A DNA stretch of 64,000 nt from Actinomycetes bacterium (GCA_023458095.1 JAEXAS010000026.1:62001-126000); one strand, 5' to 3'; counted from the stretch's first letter, positions 34,501 through 43,178 are shown. Made by a program: numbers and translations. The notes: generated from the letters alone by a model not told the origin.

Positions 34501-35708
34501 CCAAAGGCCCGCTCCAAATACTCCCGACCCTCAGGAAGGTAGGAGCGATAGACCTCGAAATCGGCCATGATCTCGGCGATGGCCTCGACCACCTGGCCAG
34601 GATCCGGCGGCGGGTCGAGCACTGCGAGCGCCTCCCGTGCGATCCGCTGGGTCTCAGAGGCCAAGATTCCGTGCGCGACCACCAGCTTGCCGTCGTGGAC
34701 CAGTCGCGACCACACCACCGGCCAGCCGCGCAGCCGGTTCTCCAAGGCAGCCAGCCGGGAGGCACCGGCGTCATCGACCAGGACCCGATCAATGAGGGCC
34801 ATCGCGTCATAACCGGTGGTGCCCTGGGTCGCCCACCCGGACGGCAGGTCCTCGACCAGCAGGGTTCCGGATTCGTCCCGGTCGATGGCCAGGATCTTCT
34901 CCACCAAGACATAAGCACCGCCGGTGAGGTCAGCCAGATCGTCCAGATAGGCGCCCGGGTCTCGCAGGCCGTCGGGGTGATCAACCCGCAATCCATCAAC
35001 CAGGCCCTCGTCGAACCAGCGCTGAATCTCGGCATGGGAGCGGGTGAACCATTCCCGATCCTCCACACGGATCGCGACCAGCGAGTTCACGGCGAAGAAC
35101 CGTCGATAGTTCAGATCCCGATCGGCACGGCGCCAGCTCATCAATTGATAGTGCTGGCGAGCGTGTACCTCATTGGGGTCGTCATCGGTGCTGCGGACGG
35201 TGTCGGGAGCCAGCGGGAACCGCTGGCCGCGGTAGTGCAGCTCTCCGCCGAGCACTTGCAGGCCGGCGATGCGTCCATCGGGTTGGAGGTCGTCATCGGC
35301 GACCACCGGCAGCCGCAACTTGCCCTCACCGAAGGCCCAGTCAATGTCGAACGCCGAGGCATAGCTGGAGGCTTGGCCATGGGTAAGGACGTGCCACCAC
35401 CAGTCGTTCTCCCAGGGACGGGCCACCCCAACGTGGTTGGGGACGATGTCGACCAGGACCCCCATGCCGAGCCGGTGGGCTTCGGTGGCCAGCGTCGACA
35501 ACCCCGCAGCCCGGCCCCGGGATGGGTCGATCGAGCTGTGGTTGGCGACGTCATAGCCGTGTTCGCTTCCGGATTCGGAGGCCAGCAGTGGGGACAGATA
35601 AACCCAGTCCACGCCGAGTTCATGCAGATAGCTCAGGGTCTTCGCTGCTGCGACCAGATCGAAATCCTCGGTGATCTGCAGCCGGTAGGTACTCTTCGGG
35701 CTTCGCAT
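31581..35708 (-). CDS. Single-chain maltooligosyl trehalose synthase-trehalohydrolase (TreY-TreZ fusion)
   Basis: 1375 residues from ATG 35708, which has GAGGTG four bases upstream; longer upstream frame is unlikely. Residues about 1-790 are TreY: KSTYRLQ start, GLRVDHPDGLRDPG with nucleophile Asp, LVEKIL with acid Glu and TTHDTKRGEGTRAR. Residues about 795-1375 are TreZ: FDVWAPLPRQVRL N-terminal beta domain, ALRLDAVHTLAD with nucleophile, LIAESDQNDPR with Glu and DDFHHALHS. TreY turns the reducing end of maltodextrin into a trehalose unit and TreZ releases free trehalose. Both are normally separate proteins of these lengths, so both halves look complete. The debranching enzyme TreX is not in the window. 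Confidence 0.93.
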   Translation of the reverse strand: MRSPKSTYRLQITEDFDLVAAAKTLSYLHELGVDWVYLSPLLASESGSEHGYDVANHSSIDPSRGRAAGLSTLATEAHRLGMGVLVDIVPNHVGVARPWENDWWWHVLTHGQASSYASAFDIDWAFGEGKLRLPVVADDDLQPDGRIAGLQVLGGELHYRGQRFPLAPDTVRSTDDDPNEVHARQHYQLMSWRRADRDLNYRRFFAVNSLVAIRVEDREWFTRSHAEIQRWFDEGLVDGLRVDHPDGLRDPGAYLDDLADLTGGAYVLVEKILAIDRDESGTLLVEDLPSGWATQGTTGYDAMALIDRVLVDDAGASRLAALENRLRGWPVVWSRLVHDGKLVVAHGILASETQRIAREALAVLDPPPDPGQVVEAIAEIMADFEVYRSYLPEGREYLERAFGFAWERRPDLGMVLNQLYPLLADGSASVAQRLQQTSGMVMAKGVEDGAFYRESRLTSLNEVGGNPSLFAISAAEFHQQMTMRQEQWPTAMVASTTHDTKRGEGTRARISVLAELPQLWAEALGELLRLVPVPDEGLANLIWQAILGVWPADRDRLHGYITKAMRESGENTSWTAPNEAFEAAMHACADAAFDDAEVAAVLKRVLDAIVEPGRSNALSAKLLTLTIPGVPDIYQGSELWEHNLVDPDNRRAVDFDARATVLARVRLGSRPGLRNDLDDVGEAKLLVTHQALILRRDHPEFFGRYRPLEAAGVAAEHVLAFSRGGAITVVTRLPVGLARAGGWRDTTLRLPEGRWRDLISGSLVTTDAQRSVLLAELLDRFPVALLVREQRRAGERGRFDVWAPLPRQVRLQVGDRVVPMAKGVDGWWTPTEPEPLGRVDYGYLLDDDPQPRPDPRSRWQPHGVHGLSRTNDPDAFEWHDDDWHGRPLAGSVIYELHVGTFTPQGTLDAAAERLDHLANLGIDFVELMPVAAFEGDRGWGYDGVAWFAVHEPYGGPEAYRRFVDAAHAAGLGVIQDVVYNHFGPVGNYLPKFGPYLAENDGTWGSVINLDGPGSTEVRRYISDNVRHWFVEMHVDALRLDAVHTLADQSPTHLLEELAMVTADLTAHLRRPLTLIAESDQNDPRIITSRQAGGFGVDAVWSDDFHHALHSALTGESDGYYADFTELSALAKVCERGFFHDGTWSSFRGRVHGSALDVGRMPAWRLVVCSQNHDQVGNRARGDRPEEVLDLDQLACAALLTLTCGFTPMLFMGQEWGASTPFPFFSSYTEPELGAAVTQGRLREFAQMGWGADEVPDPQDPATFDAAVLRWEEREADGHAVLLDVYRRLIALRGQYSELTNPVLARTRCEFDETARWFLMRRGGAAVVVNFSPVAVTVDLGGPHMLRWATPAGAQVDGSRVSLPGHAGAVLLPLQS

Positions 35709-35870
35709 GGACACCTCAGCTGATCCGGCCTCCGATGATGTCTGCGGAGGCCCCATGACGCGCGCCGTCGAGGCTGGGAAGGTTGGTCGATCCGAGCTGG
35801 TTCTGCACTGAATTCTCCTCGCTGTCCGGACCACAGCCTAGCGAGTCCGAGTTTCGATGCCATTGCGGGC

Positions 35871-35886
35871 TACCCTGATCGCCGTG
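35871..35886 (+). promoter_or_regulatory. Probable leaderless promoter of the PemK-like gene
   Basis: TACCCT (35871-35876) lies seven bases before GTG 35884 with no ribosome site. This supports GTG 35884 over the upstream ATG at 35857, which would place the -10 box inside the gene. Confidence 0.5.
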
Positions 35887-36369
35887 ACCTCCTCGTGGCG
35901 ACGCATCGGACGGGCCATCTCCGACATGGTGCAGCGCACCAATCGCCGTGATCGCTCGACGGATTCGGCCTACCCGGGCGACCATCACGGGCAGTTCACG
36001 ATCAGCTACGACCCCCACCCAGACGATATTGCCGACCCCGGCGAAGTGGTGTGGACCTGGGTTCCCTTTGAAGAGGACTACACCCAGGGCAAGGATCGTC
36101 CGGTGCTGATCGTGGGACGTGAGGGTCGCTGGCTGCTGGCGGTGCCGTTGACGAGCAAGGATCATGACACTGACGGCGCCGCCGAAGCTCGCGCCGGACG
36201 GTTCTGGGTCGATGTGGGCAGCGGAGCCTGGGATCGTTCCCAGCGGGCCAGCGAAGCCCGCGTCAATCGGGTGCTTCGGGTCAATCCGCGGGCGGTTCGC
36301 CGCATCGGGGAGCGCCTGGACGAGCAGCGCTTCGCCGCGGTAGCCGAGGGCATCCGGCGCCACTGGTAG
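35884..36369 (+). CDS. PemK/MazF-like family protein, no antitoxin partner
   Basis: 161 residues. After a basic N-terminus, the core (residues about 45-160) has PGEVVWTWVPFEEDYTQGKDRPVLIVGREG and LAVPLTSKDHD, the order of the MazF/PemK SH3-like fold. The usual MazF N-terminal GDIVW-type strand is here GEVVW. There is no small antitoxin gene on either side, so it may be an orphan or a non-toxic housekeeping member, as seen in many actinobacteria. Start by leaderless promoter at 35871. Confidence 0.7.
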   Translation: MTSSWRRIGRAISDMVQRTNRRDRSTDSAYPGDHHGQFTISYDPHPDDIADPGEVVWTWVPFEEDYTQGKDRPVLIVGREGRWLLAVPLTSKDHDTDGAAEARAGRFWVDVGSGAWDRSQRASEARVNRVLRVNPRAVRRIGERLDEQRFAAVAEGIRRHW

Positions 36370-36456
36370 GGCACTGGCGGTAAACCGGGGTGATCAATCG
36401 CCGACGGTGAGCTCGCGCCTGAGTCAGCACCCCAGGGCGGCAGGACGTACCTCCGC

Positions 36457-37062
36457 TCAGGAGGAGTAGGACGCCCGCAGATTGCCTTTGCCGCCCACTC
36501 CCAACTGCACCACAGCTCCCAGGATCACCAAGGCCAGGTTTACCCAGCCGCCGTTGGCCGTGAGCCAGGACATCCACTCGGTGTTGGCGAAGGCGGACAG
36601 CATCAGCGGAAGGGATCCCACCATCAAGGCGGCTCCGGCTACCGCCGTGGTGAGCACCAGCAGCAGCCGGGGCAGATTGAGCACCAGCCCACCGGCGACG
36701 GCGAGCAGGGCGACGGCTCCGGCCATCAAGGTGGTCCACAAGGCATCGAAGCCCGACAGACCGCCAAACCACCAGCCCAGTTGCCAGCCCAGCGATCCCA
36801 TCAGGACCAACACCCCGACCACGTAGAAGGAGTAGGCCAGCCAGCCCACGACCACTGCGGCCACGATTCCGACGATCCAATTCCCCAGCGGGGAAAGCCC
36901 TGGCATCGCCCCGAACGCTGCCTGAAAGGCAGCGGCTCCCAGCAGATAGCCGACCACAGCCCCCAACAGGCCCATGGCCAGCCTGGCGACGCGCTGACCG
37001 AAGAAACACAACAGCACTCCAGCCAGCAGCGGTGGCAAAGCCGTCCACATCGCGGGGGTCAT
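36457..37062 (-). CDS. DUF4203-like polytopic membrane protein
   Basis: 201 residues from ATG 37062; longer starts add a sequence without membrane character. About seven helices: LPPLLAGVLLCFFG, MGLLGAVVGYLLG, WIVGIVAAVVVGWLAY, VVGVLVLMGSLGWQLG, LMAGAVALLAVAGGLV, LLVLTTAVAGAALMVG and LVILGAVVQLG. Gly-rich helices resemble the DUF4203/TMEM198-like family. Function unknown. It has no operon partner. Confidence 0.68.
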   Translation of the reverse strand: MTPAMWTALPPLLAGVLLCFFGQRVARLAMGLLGAVVGYLLGAAAFQAAFGAMPGLSPLGNWIVGIVAAVVVGWLAYSFYVVGVLVLMGSLGWQLGWWFGGLSGFDALWTTLMAGAVALLAVAGGLVLNLPRLLLVLTTAVAGAALMVGSLPLMLSAFANTEWMSWLTANGGWVNLALVILGAVVQLGVGGKGNLRASYSS

Positions 37063-37379
37063 AGCGGCAACGATACTCAGCCACAGCGTCGACGACCCGC
37101 ACAGCGGGTGGGTGCGAACAATGCTGGCTGCCCTCACAACGGAATACGCAAAATTCTGTAGTGCCGACAGATGCCGGGAAATGCCGCCCAATTGCGCTGC
37201 GACAACCGCACCAACCGGTCAGAGCGGCCCGCCAAGGTCGTCCAGGGGCCCCCAACCCGAGTTAGGCCTTGGCGACGCGCCTGGGTAATGCCGCTTAGCG
37301 GTGAACACTTCCCGGTGAGAACTGGCACCATTACATGCGAAAGCCAAAGCGGGTCCAGCGGCAAGGGAGGCTAGAACAG
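37063..37379. other. Intergenic region, nothing recognised
   Basis: 317 bases between divergent genes. GGGAGG (about 37365) is the ribosome site for the gene at 37380. Promoters must be here, but no box stands out; TAATGC with TTGGCG 17-18 bases before (about 37268-37292) is only a weak candidate. Confidence 0.5.
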
Positions 37380-38300
37380 ATGGGGACGCCTGATCTCTCC
37401 ACACGATATCTAGGAATGGATCTGACCGGTCCGTTGATCGCGTCGTCCTCACCGATGACCCGCCACCTGGACACCCTCCTGGAATTGGAGGCCGCCGGGG
37501 CTTCGGCGGTAGTCCTGCCCTCGCTGTTCGAGGAGGACGCCCGAGCCGCGGAGTCCAGTGCCCTGGCCAGCCGAGTCGAATTGGTCAAGAAGGCCAAGGA
37601 TCAGTTGAAGATTCCGGTGATCGCCAGCCTCAATGCGACCCGTCCGGGCACCTGGCAGGACTACGCCGAAGCCTTGGTCGACGCCGGCGCCGATGCCTTG
37701 GAGCTGAATCTCTACGCCGTCACCGCCGATATCTCCATCGCCTCCGCAGAGGTCGAAATGGAACACCTCGCCGCGGTTGAGGCCGTCAAGATCGTGGTCG
37801 ATGTCCCTCTGGCCGTAAAGCTTTCCTCCTACTACTCCGCCATTTCGTCCTTCGCCGCCCGTACCGTGGACGCCGGAGCCGACGGCCTGGTGCTGTTCAA
37901 CCGGTTCTACGCCGCCGATATCGATCTGGAGAATCTGAAACTGGAAGCAGCTTTGGACCTGTCCGTTCCTGCCGATCAGCGCCTTCCGCTGCGCTGGATC
38001 GGCATCCTGCGCGCTCAACTGCCCACCACTTCGTTGGCCTGCACCTCCGGGGTGCACACCGGCGCCGAGCTGACCAAGGCGATTCTGGTCGGCGCCGATG
38101 TGGCCTGCACGGCCTCAGCAGTCATGCAGCGCGGCGCTGGTGCGATCACCGAAATGCTGGACGGAACCTCGGCCTGGTTGACCCGGCACGACTTCCCCAG
38201 CGTCGCCCAGGCCCGCGGAAAGATGAGTGCCAATTCCAGCCGGGGTTCGGCAGTGTATGAGCGCGCCCAGTACCTCGACGTCATCAAGGGCGAATGGTGA
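37380..38300 (+). CDS. Dihydroorotate dehydrogenase-like flavoprotein
   Basis: 306 residues from ATG 37380 with GGGAGG about ten bases upstream. It is a TIM barrel of the PyrD-like group: LSTRYLGMDLTGPLIASSSPMT, LELNLYAV, VPLAVKLSSYYS (FMN-contact Lys) and ADGLVLFNRFY. The LNxSCPN active loop of true PyrD is absent (LNLYAV instead), so it is probably not the pyrimidine enzyme. Proteins of this subgroup are annotated dihydroorotate dehydrogenase-like without proven function. No pyrimidine gene is nearby. Confidence 0.82.
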   Translation: MGTPDLSTRYLGMDLTGPLIASSSPMTRHLDTLLELEAAGASAVVLPSLFEEDARAAESSALASRVELVKKAKDQLKIPVIASLNATRPGTWQDYAEALVDAGADALELNLYAVTADISIASAEVEMEHLAAVEAVKIVVDVPLAVKLSSYYSAISSFAARTVDAGADGLVLFNRFYAADIDLENLKLEAALDLSVPADQRLPLRWIGILRAQLPTTSLACTSGVHTGAELTKAILVGADVACTASAVMQRGAGAITEMLDGTSAWLTRHDFPSVAQARGKMSANSSRGSAVYERAQYLDVIKGEW

Positions 38301-38431
38301 GCAACCCACTGGACGCCTAGCCCGCTGGACGCCCAACCCAGGACGACTACACCGAAGCGGTGTCCAGCCCCTGATTGTCCGCGACTCGATCGCGGTCGCC
38401 TCCGGGATGGTCACCCCCGGCTTCGGTGAGC
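38301..38431. terminator. Weak hairpins between convergent genes
   Basis: ACACCG-aag-CGGTGT (38350-38364) forms a six-pair hairpin and a GGACGCC repeat occurs at about 38311 and 38327. This may end the long surface-protein operon and the gene at 37380, but it is far weaker than other terminators here. Confidence 0.4.
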
Positions 38432-40819
38432 TCAGGCCGCCGGGCCAGCGTCAGGCTTTGACGTCGCAGCCCGACGGTGCCCGGAGGGCCCGGCCAGCCG
38501 CTTGGTCTCGATGCTGGCCAAACGCTCAGGCAGCAGGGACCGCGGATTTACCCGTGCCCACAGGCGCAGCCAGAAGCCACGAGCCAAGAGCACTCGGCGG
38601 CGTGCCTCATCGGCCCGTACCCACAACTGATCCACCTGCTGCTGGGACGGCGCGTTCGGCCCGAAGGTGGCGGTGTTCACCGCCACCGCCAGCTCACTGA
38701 TCGCCGGATCGGCGATGAGCTGGCTCTGCTCCAGCCGAGTACCCCGCCTGGCCCTGATCAGACCCAGATCCCGGCACTGGTCGAAGGTGTCGGCCCATGC
38801 GCCGGCGACCTGGCTGCTCGGAGTCCCGGTTCGGCGCCGGATCCGGCGTCGAAGCGCTTTGGCGCCGATGAGCGCGGCCACGATCGCAGCAATCACCGCT
38901 ACCGGTGGACCGACCACCGCCAACAGCGCCAGCACCCACTTCAGCACGGCGTCCCACCAGTTGCTGGTGATCCTGGTCCCGGTCAGGTCGTTATCGGGAA
39001 GGCCTTGGGAGTTGTCCTGATTGCGATTGACGTTGGGCGGCGGCACATTGGTCGCCTGACGTTCCTTGGAAACGGTCAAGGGCTGCTGGGGAGGTTTGCG
39101 ATCCCGGCTGGGGGTGAACACCGAGGTGGGAATGGCCCGCCAGCCATCGACTGTCTGGATCTCCACCCACGCCGTGATGTCGCGGCCGAAGACCTCCCCG
39201 CCGTCTGGCACGACCGCGCCGAACACCACTCGGGCCGGGTAGCCGGCCTGGTTGCACAGCAGGGCGAAGGTGGCTGCGTACTGCTCGTCGCTGCCGATCA
39301 GGTCTGTGCCCAGCACGAAGTCCGTCAGCCGGCCCTGGCTGTGGCCAGGCAGGAAGTTGGTCTCACCCTGCCGAGTGCCGTCGCTCCAATAGCCGGCCTT
39401 CATGACCGTGGCGATTTGCTGAATACGGGTTCCGGAATCGTCGGCACCACCGGCCCACTTCTGGGCGGTCGCGGCCAAGAAGTCGTAGCTGTCGGGAGTA
39501 ACCACGGACTCCCCACCTGGGGCACTGGCTGGATCGAAGCCCACCGGGATGGGCACGCTGGAGATCGTCAGGCTGTCGGCGTCACCGAAGCGATCCCCGC
39601 CGGTGAGCAGACCTTGCCCGGTGCTCAGGTTGTAACGCAACGCGTCGGTGTGCAGCTTGGCGTTGGCCCCTTCGAAGCGGATCGACGTGTCGGGGCCCAG
39701 CGAGGGCACCCAACTGCCCAGTTCCCGAGTTTGGGAGTACGCCGCTGCAAAGGTGAGCGTGATCGTGGTCGGGACACTGGCCGAGGCGGGCAGCCGCGCA
39801 CCGAGACGCTGGAAGCCGGCATCTGCGGTTCCGCTGCCAGAAGCACTCCAGGTGTGGGTGGTGTAGTCGTCCAGCACGGCCAAGCGCAGCAGGGCGCCGG
39901 GTTCGGCACCCTTGACCGTGAGCAATTGGGTGTCCACCAACTGTTTGACGGTGGTCGAGGAGTACTTGCGGAAACCCACCAGCGGCGAGGCCAGGTCGTG
40001 GACCTCAACCGGCGGCTGCACATAGCTGCGCAGCACCACCCGAGGCGTGCCGCCCCCCGGAAGCAGACCTCCAGCACCCGCACCGACGGCGAGCGCGACC
40101 GCCACCAACCCGGCCCCGGCCAGCAGTGCGGCACGATTGGATCGCCCGGTGCCCCGCAACGTCCGTCGGCGACGGGTTCGGACCGCGACCCAGGCAAAGC
40201 CGACTGCCGCCAGCACCAGGCCTTGGGCAACCTGCAGGGTGTTGTCCAGCGTGCCCAGCAGAACGACCAGCACCAGCAGCACCAGCGGGGTGACCATCGC
40301 AACGCCGGCGCGACGCGAGGTGCGGGCCACGGCGTAACCGATCGATCCGGTCAGCAGTGCGAGCAGCAGCACGAGTGCCAGATAGCCCCCGTCGCCGATC
40401 ACCGGCGGCAAGGTGGTCAGCATCTGCTTCCACCCGTTGACGGCCAGATCGGCCAAGGCCAGCGTGGACGCCGGGGTGGGCAGGAAGCCGAGCAGTCCGT
40501 CATCACGGACGGCGGCCACCACGCCGATGACGAAGTAGGACACCACCAAGCCCAGCAGCGCGGCCGACCAGTGCCAGCGCCACACCAACACCAAGTGGCT
40601 GATCACGATGCCGACCAACACCCCGACCGCGCCCACGAGCAGGAAATGCCAGGTGTCGAAGGTCGAGGCGAATCCCAGCAGCACGATCAGGCTGATCAAG
40701 ACCAGGAAGCCGGCGTCCACCAGGTCTGCCGAGCCAGGCCGCAGTTCCTTCATGCGGGCGGTGAGGGTGCGGGACCTGCTCGCCGAGTCTTGAATCCGGT
40801 CGGGACTGACGACTCTCAC
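38432..40819 (-). CDS. DUF3488/transglutaminase-like membrane protein (TgpA-like), catalytic triad lost
   Basis: 795 residues. About seven helices (35-245) form the DUF3488-like anchor. The extracytoplasmic transglutaminase-like core is about 480-575, then a Pro/Asn-rich stretch, one helix (about 623-655) and a cytoplasmic tail with a DUF4129-like part. The core aligns easily to the family, but catalytic Cys is Asp (GSDEQYA where GxCxxxA is usual), the His is Thr (ITAWVEI for HAWVEV) and the Asp is gone (WRAIPTS for WxxVDPT). It is therefore probably a binding or scaffold domain. GTG start overlaps the DUF58 stop by four bases. It is the last gene of the operon. Confidence 0.88.
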   Translation of the reverse strand: MRVVSPDRIQDSASRSRTLTARMKELRPGSADLVDAGFLVLISLIVLLGFASTFDTWHFLLVGAVGVLVGIVISHLVLVWRWHWSAALLGLVVSYFVIGVVAAVRDDGLLGFLPTPASTLALADLAVNGWKQMLTTLPPVIGDGGYLALVLLLALLTGSIGYAVARTSRRAGVAMVTPLVLLVLVVLLGTLDNTLQVAQGLVLAAVGFAWVAVRTRRRRTLRGTGRSNRAALLAGAGLVAVALAVGAGAGGLLPGGGTPRVVLRSYVQPPVEVHDLASPLVGFRKYSSTTVKQLVDTQLLTVKGAEPGALLRLAVLDDYTTHTWSASGSGTADAGFQRLGARLPASASVPTTITLTFAAAYSQTRELGSWVPSLGPDTSIRFEGANAKLHTDALRYNLSTGQGLLTGGDRFGDADSLTISSVPIPVGFDPASAPGGESVVTPDSYDFLAATAQKWAGGADDSGTRIQQIATVMKAGYWSDGTRQGETNFLPGHSQGRLTDFVLGTDLIGSDEQYAATFALLCNQAGYPARVVFGAVVPDGGEVFGRDITAWVEIQTVDGWRAIPTSVFTPSRDRKPPQQPLTVSKERQATNVPPPNVNRNQDNSQGLPDNDLTGTRITSNWWDAVLKWVLALLAVVGPPVAVIAAIVAALIGAKALRRRIRRRTGTPSSQVAGAWADTFDQCRDLGLIRARRGTRLEQSQLIADPAISELAVAVNTATFGPNAPSQQQVDQLWVRADEARRRVLLARGFWLRLWARVNPRSLLPERLASIETKRLAGPSGHRRAATSKPDAGPAA

Positions 40820-42171
40820 ACCAGCTGCCCCCCTGCCATGGCCTGGGGCAGGTCAGCCAGCCCACCGATGGACAACACGGTCAGGCCGACCGCTTCGCGC
40901 AGCGAGATCTCGCCGCCATCGGCCACCGTGATGGCCAACGTCGCCACCTCCCGGGGCAGGAAGGCCCGAGCCTGCTGGAACTGTTCGAAACCACAGTTCG
41001 GGCCGGTGATCAAGATGACCACCGAGGCGTCGGGAGCGAGGTGATTCAACCGACCGGTGGCCGGCGCAAGGCACCAATCGCCCAGTTCAGCCCGCGAATA
41101 GGTGTCCAACGCCTGGAAGATGACCGGCTGCACTGCGGCGTGCTCCCCACAGATCACGGTGAGGTCCATCTCGTCGGTGAGTGCCCGTACCGCGATTGAG
41201 GCCCCCACCGAGATCGCCAATTCGAACTCTTCGGGGCTGCGGTAGGAGTCCGCCGACACGTCGGTGACCACCGCGATGTGGGAGCGACGGGTATCGAGGA
41301 ACTGCCGAACCAGGAAGCGCTCCCCGTCGCCGATGCCGCTGAACTTGGCCGTGCTGCGCCAGTGGATGTAGCGCCGATCATCGCCGGGCACATAGTCACG
41401 CAGCGTATGGAAGGCCAAGTCGCTCATCGAGATGTCCTGGGTGGTGCGTCCTTCCAGGTCGCGGAGCAGGCCAGCCCCCAGCGGTTCGAGCGGCACCGTC
41501 TTCGGGTGCACGAACAACTCGATCGGATCGGTCCACACGACCTCGCGACGGATCACACCGAAGGGATCTCCGCGTTGGGTGGTGACCGGCCCCAACGTCA
41601 CCACGCTGCGGCGCACTCCGGGAATGACCGCTACGTCCTCGAAGCCCGCATTCGGCGCCAAGGTCGGCAAGGTGAAGCTGGCCCGGGAGTCCCCCACCGC
41701 GAATTCCAGCCCGATGGGCAGCAGCGGCATGGTGGCTTCGTTGCGAACCGAGAACCGCACGGCGGCGGCCTCGCCGACCTCGATGCGCTGCGGAGCCACG
41801 TCGAACTCCACCCGCAGCCGGGTGCGTCCGATGGCGAATGCCGCCGAGCCGATCACGATGGCAAACATCACCGCGGCGGCATAGCTGAACTCCCGCCAGC
41901 CGAAGCGCGCACCCACGTAGGTGAAAACCACCGCCGCCGCGACCAGAAGCCAGCCCAGGCCGGAGACGATCCCCACCCATTCCTTGACCACCGAAAACAC
42001 CGGACGGGCCGCCTCACGAACCGGCTCCAAGACCGCCCAGCCTTGCCGAGCGAGTCCGCGGATTTGCGCTGTGACCCCACTGATCCCGGCCTGCGAACGT
42101 CGCGGCGGGCTCGACGGCGCCACCGGTGGGGGCGGCGGCGTCGTCTGGGGGCGTCTGATGGTGGTGTCCAC
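40816..42171 (-). CDS. DUF58 family membrane-anchored protein
   Basis: 451 residues. A Pro-rich cytoplasmic N-terminus, two helices (about 65-110), then an extracytoplasmic beta region and the DUF58 signature FHTLRDYVPGDDRRYIHWRSTAK region near residue 258, with a von Willebrand A-like remainder (VVTDVSADSY). DUF58 proteins travel with MoxR ATPases and transglutaminase-like proteins as an assembly or chaperone system. It starts five bases after the MoxR stop and overlaps the next gene by four. Exact action unknown. Confidence 0.9.
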   Translation of the reverse strand: MDTTIRRPQTTPPPPPVAPSSPPRRSQAGISGVTAQIRGLARQGWAVLEPVREAARPVFSVVKEWVGIVSGLGWLLVAAAVVFTYVGARFGWREFSYAAAVMFAIVIGSAAFAIGRTRLRVEFDVAPQRIEVGEAAAVRFSVRNEATMPLLPIGLEFAVGDSRASFTLPTLAPNAGFEDVAVIPGVRRSVVTLGPVTTQRGDPFGVIRREVVWTDPIELFVHPKTVPLEPLGAGLLRDLEGRTTQDISMSDLAFHTLRDYVPGDDRRYIHWRSTAKFSGIGDGERFLVRQFLDTRRSHIAVVTDVSADSYRSPEEFELAISVGASIAVRALTDEMDLTVICGEHAAVQPVIFQALDTYSRAELGDWCLAPATGRLNHLAPDASVVILITGPNCGFEQFQQARAFLPREVATLAITVADGGEISLREAVGLTVLSIGGLADLPQAMAGGQLV

Positions 42172-42176
42172 GGGTG

Positions 42177-43142
42177 CTACAGACTCCGCTCCACCGGAAT
42201 CGACACGCTGGCCAGCAGCTCATCGATCACCCGTTCCACGCTCACCCCGGAGAACTGGGCTTCGGCGGTGAGCAGCAGGCGGTGACTCATGATGGGCATG
42301 GCCAGGTCTTTGATGTCATCGGGGAGCACATGGTTTCGGCCCTTGCTGATCGCCCAGGTCTTGGCCGCACGAATGAAGGCCAACGCGCCGCGCATGGACA
42401 GGCCCAGCTTCACATGGGCGTGACGCCGCGACTCGGTGGCGAGCTGGGAAACATAGGCCGCAATCGCGGGTTCGACATGGACGTCATTGGCGAAGGTGGC
42501 CATCTGCTGCACCGCGCTGGCCACGATGACCGGGGACACGGTGGCTGATCGGTCACGGTTGCCCGCCTGCATCATCAACTCGATGGCGACGTCATGATCG
42601 GGATAGCCGATCGAGGTCTTCATCAAGAAGCGGTCCAGCTGGGCTTCGGGCAGGCGGTAGGTGCCGGCCTGTTCGATGGGGTTCTGGGTGGCGATCACCA
42701 TGAACGGCACCCCCACGGGGTGAGCTACACCGTCGACGGTGGCCCGGCCTTCCTCCATGATCTCCAGCAATGCGGACTGGGTCTTGGGACTGGCTCGGTT
42801 GATCTCGTCGGCCAGCACCACGGTGGCGAAGATCGGCCCCTTATGGAACTCGAAGGAACGCTTCTCCTGGTCGAAGACCGTCACACCGGTCACATCCGAG
42901 GGCAGCAGATCGGGGGTGAACTGAATGCGGGAATGCGTTCCCTGGACGCTATTGGCCATGGCCTTGGCCAACTGGGTCTTGCCGGTGCCCGGGTTGTCCT
43001 CCAGAAGCAGGTGGCCCTCCGACAGCATGCAGGTCACCGCTAGTCGGATGACGTCGCGTTTGCCGCGAATCGCGATCTCCACATTGGAGACGATCTGCTC
43101 GAAAGTCTGGTTGAACCAGCGAGCCTGTTCATCAGTGATCAT
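42177..43142 (-). CDS. MoxR-family AAA+ ATPase
   Basis: 321 residues. Walker A is DNPGTGKTQ (about residue 46), Walker B VVLADEINRA (about 104), sensor 1 IATQNP and arginine-finger region LPEAQLDRFLMK. MoxR ATPases act as chaperones that mature or activate complexes containing vWA/DUF58 partners, the next gene here. ATG 43142 lies 36 bases after the fn3 protein stop. This fixes a role in building or activating the giant surface proteins of the operon. Confidence 0.95.
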   Translation of the reverse strand: MITDEQARWFNQTFEQIVSNVEIAIRGKRDVIRLAVTCMLSEGHLLLEDNPGTGKTQLAKAMANSVQGTHSRIQFTPDLLPSDVTGVTVFDQEKRSFEFHKGPIFATVVLADEINRASPKTQSALLEIMEEGRATVDGVAHPVGVPFMVIATQNPIEQAGTYRLPEAQLDRFLMKTSIGYPDHDVAIELMMQAGNRDRSATVSPVIVASAVQQMATFANDVHVEPAIAAYVSQLATESRRHAHVKLGLSMRGALAFIRAAKTWAISKGRNHVLPDDIKDLAMPIMSHRLLLTAEAQFSGVSVERVIDELLASVSIPVERSL

Positions 43143-43178
43143 GTGCTTCCTTGTCTTCGTTCTTGTTCCGCAGGCCGA

